A stretch of DNA of 64,000 bases from Bacteroidota bacterium (GTDB lineage Bacteria; Bacteroidota; Bacteroidia; Flavobacteriales; Flavobacteriaceae). Shown one piece after another: positions 17,572 to 24,992 of the stretch. Position numbers and translations under genes: made by a program. The stretch covers positions 1-64,000 of the forward strand of contig JAQCCM010000001.1 of the NCBI GenBank assembly GCA_027621175.1. The letters run 5' to 3'. Each line of letters begins with the position of its first letter. Position 1 is the first letter of the stretch. The notes under the pieces were generated by a model. That model was not told where the DNA came from. It saw nothing but the letters and a program-made list of their open reading frames with translations, and did not search any database.

Positions 17572-18108
17572 TTACACTTCGAAAAAAGAGAAAATACACC
17601 CCCCGTAATTTCTGGCTTCTCTAAAATGTGTGAGTGCTGATAGGTCCATTTGTTCGGCGTGTTCTACGACAAGTAGCCCGCCTATTTGCAAGGCGTTTTT
17701 ACTAAAAATAGTTTCTACTAATTCACGATATTCTTCTATGTTGAATGCATATGGTGGATCAGCAAAGATAAAGTTGTAACTCGTGGATATACGTTCCATA
17801 AATCGCAACACGGGCGCACGAACAACCGTTATAGGAAGTGCTAAATTCTCGGCGGTTTTTGTGATGAAATTGACACATTGGACGTTGTTATCTAACGCTA
17901 CAACTTGTTTTACGCCGCGAGAAGCAAATTCATAGCTGATGCTTCCTGTTCCAGCAAATAAATCCAAAACCGTAGCCTCATCAAAATCATATTGATGTAT
18001 TAAAATATTAAAAAGCGATTCTTTGGCCCTATCGGTAGTGGGGCGCACCGGAAGATTTTTTGGTGGTTGAAGTCGTCTTCCTTTTAAAGTTCCTGATATG
18101 ATGCGCAT
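17572..18108 (-). CDS. rsmD: 16S rRNA (guanine-966-N2)-methyltransferase RsmD
   Basis: The 178-residue enzyme begins MRIISGTLKGRRLQPP, the classic RsmD start. It has RPTTDRAKESLFN (about 27-39), motif I LDLFAGTGSISYE (about 54-66) and the amino-methylation motif FADPPYAF (about 113-120). It methylates G966 of 16S rRNA during 30S assembly. The ATG overlaps the stop of the DUF3822-like gene, so translation is coupled. A frame exists upstream to 18129, but homology starts at 18108. Confidence 0.94.
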   Translation of the reverse strand: MRIISGTLKGRRLQPPKNLPVRPTTDRAKESLFNILIHQYDFDEATVLDLFAGTGSISYEFASRGVKQVVALDNNVQCVNFITKTAENLALPITVVRAPVLRFMERISTSYNFIFADPPYAFNIEEYRELVETIFSKNALQIGGLLVVEHAEQMDLSALTHFREARNYGGCIFSFFEV

Positions 18109-18926
18109 TAAAGTAAATTTAGCACACAAAAATCTTGATGTGTATGCAATTTTTGTGTTTGAAATTCCAATGAATGTTCAGGTGTTAGGAAATTTAAACT
18201 TCGCACAAAAGTGTGTAACGCTTTGTAAGCGTTATCCGCTTCTACAATATCACCAACCAAAAACAATGGGACTTCGTTTGGGTTTAGCTGATTTTCTTTT
18301 GCCGAAAGCAATACATAATACGCCAGGTCTTTGGGATTCGCTGCTTCGAAGCAATTATAGAACTGAAGTTTATTATCGCGGAGCAATGCTATGTGTACAT
18401 GGTTGTTTTCTTTGTACATACTCCAAACGAGTGTACCGTCTGCTTTGCTGTGGGATGTTAATGCCTTTAGCCAAATACTAACTGCGTGATAGTATTTAAA
18501 CGAACCAAAAGCATCAATAAGCATATTGTTTATATTCACAAAGGGCACATAAACAGTCACCCAATCTACACTTGGGATAATGTCATATGTGATAAAGTCA
18601 TTTTTTTCAAGCACAATGTCTTTTCGCACGTATTCTTCGAGCGCGTTTTCTTCAAAGAGTACTTTAGGCACTAGAGTAACCAAGTTGTTTTCAACGCTAC
18701 AGTAAACCTCTCTAAACGACTTTTCTGTTAGTTGTTGCGCTTTTAGGACGTTGAAGATTTCTTCGTGTAGTTTTTCAATAGGGGTAAGACTTGTAAACGT
18801 CTTTTTCACTAAGGGGGACGCTTTTTTGGTTTTTGGGTCGTGTGTAAAAAAAGAAAGTCCATTCACGTGCACGTGAATGGACAAAATCGTGTTGCTGTTA
18901 GATGTTTTATTGTTGTGTTCCTGCAT
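18108..18926 (-). CDS. DUF3822-like protein
   Basis: This 272-residue cytoplasmic protein has no signal peptide or membrane segment. Segments such as LSIHVHVNGLSFF, a YCSVENNLVTLVP block and SLNFLTPEHSLEFQTQ resemble DUF3822, a Bacteroidetes family with a predicted actin-like ATPase fold. Its constant partner is rsmD, which it overlaps here by one base. It also overlaps the next upstream gene by 20 bases. The function is unknown. Confidence 0.8.
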   Translation of the reverse strand: MQEHNNKTSNSNTILSIHVHVNGLSFFTHDPKTKKASPLVKKTFTSLTPIEKLHEEIFNVLKAQQLTEKSFREVYCSVENNLVTLVPKVLFEENALEEYVRKDIVLEKNDFITYDIIPSVDWVTVYVPFVNINNMLIDAFGSFKYYHAVSIWLKALTSHSKADGTLVWSMYKENNHVHIALLRDNKLQFYNCFEAANPKDLAYYVLLSAKENQLNPNEVPLFLVGDIVEADNAYKALHTFVRSLNFLTPEHSLEFQTQKLHTHQDFCVLNLL

Positions 18927-19557
18927 CGTATATAGTCGGCCAATTTCCGTTGGTACTCACCTCAGAAAGTGAACCCAGAATAATGGCTGGGCCATTTACA
19001 CCATCCACAGAAATCGTGGCTTTTTCTTGTTCTAACAAATATGCGTTTTGATCGTGTAGTACAATATCTTTTGCTATTCGCACTTCAAAAACAGGTACTT
19101 GATATCCATTCTTGTCTATAATATCTGCTTTCATGCTAAAGGAGGTATCAACGCCTTTGACGGGAACTTTCGCCATGTTTTTGTAGTGGTTTGAGTTACC
19201 AAATAAGGAGTCTTTCACCGGAGCAAAACCGAGGGTATCAACGATTTGTACCTCACGCAACATATCAATACGGTAAGTACGGTCATATTCCAAATAACTG
19301 GAGTCTCTTTTCTCAATAATCACATATTGAGCTGTATCTATAAATTCTACTAAGCTTTTAAAATCCTGGGCATAAAACCCTGTTACGCTTTTATGTGCTA
19401 CTTGAGCATTGCCAATGTCTTTGAGTGAACGGATAACGTCTGCATAGCGTTCTGTTTTAACTTTATTGAATTGGATGGGCTCATATACAGAATTAAACAG
19501 CTTATAGCCAAAAAACACAATAAGGATCCAAAGTATAGGAAGTAAGATTTTCTTCAT
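18907..19557 (-). CDS. Conserved hypothetical membrane-anchored protein
   Basis: This 216-residue protein begins MKKILLPILWILIVFFGYKL, an uncleaved signal anchor (about 3-20). The remainder is soluble, probably periplasmic, and alternates predicted strands with short helices. I see no catalytic motif. It is first in the unit with the DUF3822-like gene and rsmD, and overlaps the former by 20 bases. The start at 19557 is preferred to an ATG eight codons upstream because the anchor begins here. A TAAATTTG box lies at 19590-19583, consistent with either start. Confidence 0.72.
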   Translation of the reverse strand: MKKILLPILWILIVFFGYKLFNSVYEPIQFNKVKTERYADVIRSLKDIGNAQVAHKSVTGFYAQDFKSLVEFIDTAQYVIIEKRDSSYLEYDRTYRIDMLREVQIVDTLGFAPVKDSLFGNSNHYKNMAKVPVKGVDTSFSMKADIIDKNGYQVPVFEVRIAKDIVLHDQNAYLLEQEKATISVDGVNGPAIILGSLSEVSTNGNWPTIYDAGTQQ

Positions 19558-19630
19558 TTTTGTATAATGATTTTGATGCAAACAAATTTACAATTTTTTT
19601 TATTCTCTGCGCCTTTCCATAAAACATTCC

Positions 19631-19638
19631 TACTTTTA
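19631..19638 (+). promoter_or_regulatory. -7 promoter element of the RecD-like helicase gene
   Basis: TACTTTTA differs from TAnnTTTG in the last base only. It ends four bases before the ATG at 19643. Confidence 0.35.
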
Positions 19639-19642
19639 ACCG

Positions 19643-21067
19643 ATGAATTCAACCGCTTTTTTTGAAAAACTTAAACATAATTTTCCTTTTGCGCCTACAG
19701 CCATACAAGAGCAAGCCCTTAAAAATTTAGCTGATTTTTTTTCTTCATCTGGTAAAAATGAAATCTTCTTACTTAAAGGATTTGCCGGAACGGGAAAAAC
19801 CACACTCATTGGAACACTCGTTAAATCGATAGGAACTTTGGGTTATAAAACGGTACTTCTTGCTCCCACAGGCCGCGCTGCAAAAGTTATGGCTGCCTAC
19901 TCAAAAAGACCTGCATTCACCATTCATAAACGTATTTATTTTGCACAACAAGAGCGTCAAGGAAATTTAAAATTTAAACTCCAAAAAAATAAATTTAAGC
20001 GCACCCTTTTTTTGGTTGATGAAGCATCTATGATTGCCGATCAACAACAACAAAACAAACTTTTTGAAAACGGATCGTTGCTCCACGACCTCATTCACTA
20101 TGTACAACAAGGCGAGGACTGTAAGCTATTACTGATAGGTGATACCGCCCAGCTTCCACCTGTGCATACCGAACTTAGTCCTGCTTTGGACGCACGCGTG
20201 CTTACCATGGAACATGGACTTACTTCTCATGAAATTGAACTTAATGAGGTCGTTCGACAGGGAAAAGATTCTGGTATTTTATTTAACGCCACTCGACTTC
20301 GACAACAGCTTCTTGATGGAAGCACGTCAAGTTTTCAGTTTATTCTTGCACGTTTTCCAGATATTATAAGACTGCATGATGGTCATGAAATTCAAGATGC
20401 CATTGAGAAAGGATTTCGGGAAGTAGGTAGAGATGAAACAGCGTGTATTGTGCGTTCAAACAAGCGCGCCAATGGGTATAACAAACAAATTCGTGCTCAA
20501 ATTTTAGGTAAAGAGCCCGAACTTGCTTCAGGCGATTTGATCATGGTGGTCAAAAACAATTACCATTGGCTTGCGCCCGATTCAGGTCCTGGTTTTATTG
20601 CCAACGGAGATATTGTGGAAGTGCTTTCTGTAAAAGCAGTAAAAGAATTGTATGGCTTTACATTTGCCGAAGTGCACATTCGTATGCTCGATTATCCCGA
20701 CCAAGAACCCTTTGACACCGTTTTTATTTTAAATACACTCGATATGGATTCGCATGCACTTTCGTTTGAGTATAATACTAAATTGTATCAAGCCGTAAGA
20801 GAAGACTACGCACATTTGCCTCAATATAAACAGTATTTAAATGTCAAAAAAAATCCATTTTTTAATGCGCTACAGGTTAAATACGCCTATGCTTTTACAT
20901 GTCACAAGGCCCAGGGGGGGCAATGGAAACGGGTGTTGGTAGAGCAGCCCTATTTGCCCGACGGCTTAGACGCAAATTATTTCCGATGGTTGTATACAGC
21001 GATTACCCGCGCTTCCGAAAAACTTTTTTTAATCGGCTTTACCGATGCCTATTTTGAACAGGAATGA
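19643..21067 (+). CDS. RecD/Dda-like superfamily 1B DNA helicase (AAA ATPase)
   Basis: The 474-residue protein has Walker A GFAGTGKTTL (about 47-56), motif Ia LLAPTGRAAKVM, Walker B FLVDEASM (about 121-128), and motif III LLIGDTAQLPPV. Its UvrD_C_2-like C-terminus has AFTCHKAQGGQWKRV (about 416-430) and YTAITRASEKLF. It should translocate 5'-3' on single-stranded DNA. It lacks the N-terminal extensions of RecD2 and there is no recBC next to it, so a stand-alone role in repair or replication restart is likely. The following kdsB gene starts 18 bases after its stop. Confidence 0.88.
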   Translation: MNSTAFFEKLKHNFPFAPTAIQEQALKNLADFFSSSGKNEIFLLKGFAGTGKTTLIGTLVKSIGTLGYKTVLLAPTGRAAKVMAAYSKRPAFTIHKRIYFAQQERQGNLKFKLQKNKFKRTLFLVDEASMIADQQQQNKLFENGSLLHDLIHYVQQGEDCKLLLIGDTAQLPPVHTELSPALDARVLTMEHGLTSHEIELNEVVRQGKDSGILFNATRLRQQLLDGSTSSFQFILARFPDIIRLHDGHEIQDAIEKGFREVGRDETACIVRSNKRANGYNKQIRAQILGKEPELASGDLIMVVKNNYHWLAPDSGPGFIANGDIVEVLSVKAVKELYGFTFAEVHIRMLDYPDQEPFDTVFILNTLDMDSHALSFEYNTKLYQAVREDYAHLPQYKQYLNVKKNPFFNALQVKYAYAFTCHKAQGGQWKRVLVEQPYLPDGLDANYFRWLYTAITRASEKLFLIGFTDAYFEQE

Positions 21068-21081
21068 TTTCCCTATTTTTG
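21053..21081 (+). promoter_or_regulatory. Promoter of kdsB
   Basis: TTTG (21053-21056), a 17-base spacer and TATTTTTG (21074-21081) match the Bacteroidetes -33/-7 pattern. The -7 box ends four bases before the ATG at 21086, and the -33 box lies inside the end of the helicase gene. Confidence 0.55.
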
Positions 21082-21085
21082 TTGC

Positions 21086-21805
21086 ATGCGTATAATAGCT
21101 GTTATTCCTGCTCGTTTTGAAGCCCAGCGTTTTCCGGGCAAACTATTAGCCGACTTAAACGGCAAAACTGTCTTACAACGAACTTACGAGGCGGTTGTAA
21201 ATACCAACTTATTTGATGATGTATGGGTGGCAACCGATTCCGAAGAAATTGAAACACACGTTCAGGCATTAGGAGGAAAGGTATTCCGCAGTATCCTAAA
21301 CCACGATTGTGGCAGCAATCGCGTAGCAGAATGTGTGCAAGATATCGAAGCGGATGTGGTGATTAATGTACAAGGCGACGAACCGTTTATTGCTCAAAAT
21401 GCTTTGGCAGATTTGATTCAGGCCTTTAAAAAAGATACAGCAAAAACGATTGATTTGGCATCGCTGATGATTCCCATTACCAACAAAGAAGATATTGAAA
21501 ACCCAAATATAGTAAAAGTGGTTACCGACCAACAGGGCAGAGCATTGTATTTCTCGCGTTCCCCTATTCCGTTTATGCGGGCTGAAGGTCAGGCGTTTCG
21601 TCATGTGGGGATTTATACCTTTAGAAAAGCAGCCTTACTGGATTTTTATGCGCAAGCACCAACTCCTTTAGAAAGGGCAGAAAAAATAGAAGCCATTCGG
21701 TATTTGGAAATGGGAAAAGTGATGCAAATGCTTCCTACTGATTTTGTTGGTGTGGGTATAGATACACCACAAGATTTGGAACGCGCAAAGGCATTACTCG
21801 GCTAA
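21086..21805 (+). CDS. kdsB: 3-deoxy-manno-octulosonate cytidylyltransferase KdsB
   Basis: The 239-residue enzyme activates Kdo with CTP to CMP-Kdo for lipid A core synthesis. The family start VIPARFEAQRFPGKLL (about 5-20) contains the nucleotide-binding arginine and lysine. VATDSEEI, DCGSNRVAE, VINVQGDEPF, the YFSRSPIPF segment and the C-terminal GVGIDTPQDLERA all match KdsB. It shows that this cell makes Kdo-containing LPS or lipooligosaccharide. The 3' end overlaps yebC, on the other strand, by 12 bases. Confidence 0.96.
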   Translation: MRIIAVIPARFEAQRFPGKLLADLNGKTVLQRTYEAVVNTNLFDDVWVATDSEEIETHVQALGGKVFRSILNHDCGSNRVAECVQDIEADVVINVQGDEPFIAQNALADLIQAFKKDTAKTIDLASLMIPITNKEDIENPNIVKVVTDQQGRALYFSRSPIPFMRAEGQAFRHVGIYTFRKAALLDFYAQAPTPLERAEKIEAIRYLEMGKVMQMLPTDFVGVGIDTPQDLERAKALLG

Positions 21806-22510
21806 TACCATGGAATGATAGACGTTTTGCACGTCGTCGTCTTCCTCGATTTTTTCTATGAGTTTTTCGACGTCTTCGGCAGCTTCGCCAGATAGGGTAG
21901 TGGTGGTGGTGGGAATACGCTCAAATCCAGAGGATAGAATTTCGATTTCTCGGTTTTCCAACTCTTTCTGAATGGCACCAAAATTTTCAAAAGGGGCATA
22001 CAGTAAAATACCGTCTTCATCTACAAACACTTCATCAACACCAAAATCAATAAACTCCAACTCCAGTTCTTCAGCGTCTAAACCTTCGCTGGGAATACGG
22101 AAGTTGCAGGTATGGTCAAACATAAACTCCACCGAACCTGAAGTGCCCAAGTTACCGTTACACTTGTTAAAATAGCTACGAATATTGGCAACCGTACGAT
22201 TGTTGTTATCTGTAGCCGTTTCAACCAATACGGCAATCCCGTGTGGCGCATAGCCTTCAAATAAGACTTCTTTGTAGTTTTCAGTGCTTTTATCGGTGGC
22301 ACGCTTTATGGCACGCTCAATATTGTCTTTGGGCATGTTTACCGACTTCGCATTTTGAATGACGGCACGCAAACGGGAGTTGCTTTCTGGAAAAGGGCCG
22401 CCTTCTTTGACCGCCATGACAATATCCTTACCAATGCGTGTAAAGGTCTTTGCCATCGCCGACCAACGCTTCATTTTTCGTGCTTTGCGAAATTCAAATG
22501 CTCGTCCCAT
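21794..22510 (-). CDS. YebC/PmpR family regulator (TACO1-like)
   Basis: The 238-residue protein begins MGRAFEFRKARKMKRW, the Bacteroidetes version of the YebC start, and continues FTRIGKDIVMAVKEGG and MPKDNIERAIKRAT. The C-terminal half is acidic (DDDVQNVYHSM). The family includes DNA-binding regulators and proteins reported to help ribosomes through proline stretches; which applies here cannot be read from the sequence. The length is standard. A TATCTTTA box lies 12 bases upstream of the start. Confidence 0.93.
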   Translation of the reverse strand: MGRAFEFRKARKMKRWSAMAKTFTRIGKDIVMAVKEGGPFPESNSRLRAVIQNAKSVNMPKDNIERAIKRATDKSTENYKEVLFEGYAPHGIAVLVETATDNNNRTVANIRSYFNKCNGNLGTSGSVEFMFDHTCNFRIPSEGLDAEELELEFIDFGVDEVFVDEDGILLYAPFENFGAIQKELENREIEILSSGFERIPTTTTTLSGEAAEDVEKLIEKIEEDDDVQNVYHSMVLAE

Positions 22511-22603
22511 ATCTTATTTTTGTAAAGATATAAAAGCCAACAGTGTTTGCAAAAGGGGTTTTTGGGGTGTTTTAACTTTTGTAATTCGTTTCCATTTAAA
22601 AAA

Positions 22604-22744
22604 TTAAAACCATCTTCTTACTTTTTCACGATATCTTTTATATTCCTCTCCAAAATCTTTTCTCAAACGGGGTTCTTTAACGCGTATTGTAAAAATTTTG
22701 AAAGCGATAAAGACAAATAGCAAATACTGTCCTGTATAAATCTT
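22604..22744 (-). pseudogene. C-terminal remnant of an isoprenylcysteine carboxyl methyltransferase-family protein
   Basis: Reading the minus strand from about 22744 to the TAA at 22604-22606 gives a 46-residue tail. It has a hydrophobic helix (QYLLFVFIAFKIF), then the family's conserved end: EPRLRKDFGEEYKRYRE and KVRRWF. This E-P-x-L-x-x-x-F-G-x-x-Y-x-x-Y motif is characteristic of the ICMT/PEMT-like membrane methyltransferase family. Everything upstream, including the SAM-binding region and start codon, is missing, replaced by the accessory lipoprotein gene at 22784. No start codon opens the frame. Confidence 0.75.
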
Positions 22745-22783
22745 AGCGGAAAATGAACATATGTGCTTTGTTGTGTGTTGATT

Positions 22784-23665
22784 TTATTTTACTGCTTCCT
22801 TTTTGAGTTGAGAATTAAGCAACGTTAGACCATTAACATTTCGAGTTAACACTTTTTGTACGTCTTCGGTTTTAATGTGTCCAAGAATCCCCCAGGGTCC
22901 ATTATATCCTTCGTCTAATAAATTCTTAATCATTTCATATTCATGATCTTCTTCCCCAATAGATAATATTTCTGGTCCTTCTTTTTTCACTCCGTTTAAA
23001 TTAACGTATGATAAATAGGGTTTCATCTTTTTAACAATCTCAGGAAATTCGTCTACATATTCGTGCGCATGATGGAAGTTGAATACCATGGTTATGGACT
23101 TGTCCTTTAATTGTTTTAAAATTTCTATTTGGTGATAAGGATTCCCAAACCAACCTCGATGATTGTATATTGCGAGTTCGCTGCCAACTTCGTCCGCTTG
23201 AGCCTTTATAAACGTTATCATTTTTTTGGCTACTTCTAGCGATTCTTCTTGTGTTTTTCCGTCGAAAAAATTATCACTTAAACTAACCCATATTGTTGGC
23301 TTTTGCTCTACTTCTTTTAGCTTATTTAACAATTCTTGGTTTGATGGACTCAATTTACCAATGCTATCTCTTTTGGAATTTAACCAAAGAAAAATTGATG
23401 TTATTTCAATGTCATTTTCTCTTGCCAGCTTAAACTCTTCTATCATAGTAGTCAAGTCTCCTTTGCCTTTATTGAATCCATATTTTGTAAAACCCATTTC
23501 AGTCAACATTGCAATTCGCTCATTCGGAGTTCTGTCCAAAGAATCAAATCCCAATATGCACCAAGGAGAAACTTCCGTCACCTCGATACTGTATTCTGCA
23601 TTACTGTTGCAAGAAAATTGTAATAACACAAAAATTAAAATAGTTAATCTAGTAAAGTATTTCAT
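22784..23665 (-). CDS. Exported TIM-barrel protein, sugar phosphate isomerase/epimerase-like
   Basis: The 293-residue protein has a signal ending LLQFSC (lipobox, Cys19). The mature part resembles an AP endonuclease 2/xylose isomerase-like TIM barrel: YGFNKGKGD near the start, IYNHRGWFGNP (about 163-173), MVFNFHHAHEY (about 193-203) and VNLNGVK (about 224-230). These histidines and acids could form a metal site. The substrate is probably a sugar or sugar-like compound; the lipoprotein location is unusual for a metabolic isomerase but occurs in Bacteroidetes. A frame extends 28 codons further upstream to 23749; I chose 23665 because the signal begins there. It stands alone in an accessory island. 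Confidence 0.75.
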   Translation of the reverse strand: MKYFTRLTILIFVLLQFSCNSNAEYSIEVTEVSPWCILGFDSLDRTPNERIAMLTEMGFTKYGFNKGKGDLTTMIEEFKLARENDIEITSIFLWLNSKRDSIGKLSPSNQELLNKLKEVEQKPTIWVSLSDNFFDGKTQEESLEVAKKMITFIKAQADEVGSELAIYNHRGWFGNPYHQIEILKQLKDKSITMVFNFHHAHEYVDEFPEIVKKMKPYLSYVNLNGVKKEGPEILSIGEEDHEYEMIKNLLDEGYNGPWGILGHIKTEDVQKVLTRNVNGLTLLNSQLKKEAVK

Positions 23666-23706
23666 AAATGCTAATAATTTCAAAGTTCTGTTTTTTTTAT
23701 TTATGA

Positions 23707-23952
23707 AACATAACGGCATTCGTGTATGGCGAGTGAGACGCAGTCTCACCGGGAGCCATCATTGAGTCTTATTTGCTATACACTTATGTTGTCAGTACGT
23801 TTCTAGGCACGTTTTAATTAATTTTCTAGACACTTAATGTCCTTGCCATGAGCGCGATGTACGAATGCCGTTGGATTACATTTCCAAAGGGGCGGGAACA
23901 GCTATGCTGTGTAGCAACTTTGGTCAGCCAAAGGCTGAATGTAATCCAACGG
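23707..23952. other. Gene-free DNA rich in nested inverted repeats
   Basis: No coding signal is seen between 23666 and 24090. Several perfect inverted repeats are present. GTGAGAC/GTCTCAC at 23733-23749 is a hairpin. It is flanked by GTGTATGGC (23722-23730) and GCTATACAC (23775-23783, one G-T pair), and by AACATAA/TTATGTT. CCGTTGGATTACATT (23868-23882) pairs with its exact complement at 23938-23952. Inside that stem lie CCAAAG/CTTTGG (23884-23923) and the hairpin CAGCC-AAA-GGCTG (23926-23938). AACGGCATTCGT (23712-23723) is also the exact complement of 23861-23872. It could be a structured RNA, a recombination site or the remains of a small mobile element. Confidence 0.6.
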
Positions 23953-24030
23953 TCTCGGCTATGAGTAGTTGCGTGTTTCATCAACTAAATTAGCAAATAC
24001 AAACCGAATCATTCTACGTATTCCGTTCAG

Positions 24031-24055
24031 GTAGGATCCTGCGCCAGCAGGAGGA
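24031..24055. repeat. Short palindrome in intergenic DNA
   Basis: TCCTGC-GCCA-GCAGGA (24037-24052) is a perfect 6-bp hairpin in an otherwise empty spacer. It follows the TonB-domain gene's original end, so it may have served as that gene's terminator structure, but no T-run follows on the minus strand. Confidence 0.4.
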
Positions 24056-24090
24056 TAATTGCATTACATCACTTAAGTTGTGTTACTATT

Positions 24091-24141
24091 CTATTCCAAA
24101 TTTACAGGAATTGTTCTTTTTACTTCTACTGGAATTCCATC
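24091..24141 (-). pseudogene. Stranded last codons of the TonB-domain gene
   Basis: After the in-frame TAA at 24144-24142 the same frame continues for 16 sense codons, reading DGIPVEVKRTIPVNLE, to a TAG at 24093-24091. This is the expected last strand of a Bacteroidetes TonB C-terminal domain (compare the usual pattern K-Q-x-G-x-P-V-x-V, then a strand ending in N and a hydrophobic residue). It is no longer translated unless the stop is read through. Confidence 0.75.
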
Positions 24142-24720
24142 TTATTTTGCCGGATTCCAAATGGGCATAGAGTCAAACATATCTATAACTGCATTTCTTA
24201 AACTTGGTTTCGTGTCTTTTAGAATTTTTAAATCTGAAGCTTTTCCGTTTGCTTTAATTGTAAATTTAATGATCAATTTACCTTTAATATTAGAGTTATC
24301 AGAAATCAAATATTTGTTAAAAAAATTATTTAAAGCTTTTTTTCCGCCAGGAAATTCCGGTTGTATTTCAAAATCATAATATGCAACTTCATTTCCATTT
24401 CTATCAAAGCACTTTCCGTTTTTAAGTTTCCCTTTTTTTAAAAAATCTTTTCTTTTTAATTCCCCGTTTTTCCAATAGCTGATTCTTTCACCATTAAATT
24501 TATTTCCTTTGAAGTATATGATATTTTTTAGTTCCCCAGTATTATACCAATAAGAACTTTTTCCTTCTCGTATCTTTTTATTTCCTTTTTGTTGAAAGTT
24601 TATTTCGGATTTAATATTTCCGTTATTGAAATATTTTTTTTCAGTTTTAATCCCACTAAATTCTTGACCAAATGAGTTAATTGAAATTCCAAACATTAAA
24701 ACCAGTATTAAATATTTCAT
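24142..24720 (-). CDS. MORN-repeat protein with TonB C-terminal domain, truncated by a nonsense codon
   Basis: The 192-residue product has a signal peptide (about 1-18, SINSFGQ). Repeated YWYNTGELKN / YWKNGELKR units (about 28-105) of the MORN or YwqK-antitoxin type follow. The TonB_C-like domain has the motif QPEFPGGKKALNNFF (about 119-133) and ends MPIWNPAK. In relatives a lysine at this point is followed by Gln and about 16-20 more residues; here a TAA occupies that position (CAA to TAA would do it) and the remaining codons are intact beyond it. The domain probably lacks its last beta strand. Such exported proteins are usually of unknown function and need not act with ExbB/ExbD. It is an isolated gene in the accessory island. 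Confidence 0.75.
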   Translation of the reverse strand: MKYLILVLMFGISINSFGQEFSGIKTEKKYFNNGNIKSEINFQQKGNKKIREGKSSYWYNTGELKNIIYFKGNKFNGERISYWKNGELKRKDFLKKGKLKNGKCFDRNGNEVAYYDFEIQPEFPGGKKALNNFFNKYLISDNSNIKGKLIIKFTIKANGKASDLKILKDTKPSLRNAVIDMFDSMPIWNPAK

Positions 24721-24811
24721 AATTTGTTTTTTTAAATTGTTTGTACTCTAGAAATGTGCATAACGAACATGCACCAATACCTCCAAATAAAAAAGTCTAA
24801 AAGCGAAAGTG

Positions 24812-24860
24812 TAGGTTTTCGGTGGTAGAACAGATTTAGCGCTGTTACCATAACAAATAT
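24812..24860. repeat. Dispersed short repeat, copy B
   Basis: GTAGG at 24811-24815 followed by GTAGAACAGATTT (24825-24837) also occurs in copy C near 27250-27275. The downstream half (CTGTTACCATAACAAAT) is related to copy A by its CTGTTA core. It lies between the TlpA-like gene and the TonB-domain gene. Confidence 0.4.
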
Positions 24861-24895
24861 AAAAAACTGTTTAATTGAAACTAAACAGTTTTTTT
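24861..24895 (-). terminator. Intrinsic terminator, usable on both strands
   Basis: AACTGTTTA (24865-24873) and TAAACAGTT (24882-24890) form a 9-bp stem with an eight-base loop. A T-run follows on the plus side and an A-run precedes it. It lies about 100 bases after the stop of the TlpA-like gene and is probably its terminator. Confidence 0.7.
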
Positions 24896-24992
24896 AAGTA
24901 TTGTGATTTTTAAAATTATAACGAAATAAACAACACAGTCAATTAAAAATTAACGCATTACTTCTATTAGCAGTATGTGTTTCTTACGCGTA

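Noticed and set aside
23226-23765. A 179-codon plus-strand frame
   Set aside because: It lies antisense to the TIM-barrel lipoprotein, whose motifs and signal peptide are clear.
23707-23790. An integron attC-like site
   Set aside because: Inverted arms with an unpaired bulge exist, but the core sequences do not match RYYYAAC/GTTRRRY and no integrase is visible. Kept only as an unexplained structured element.
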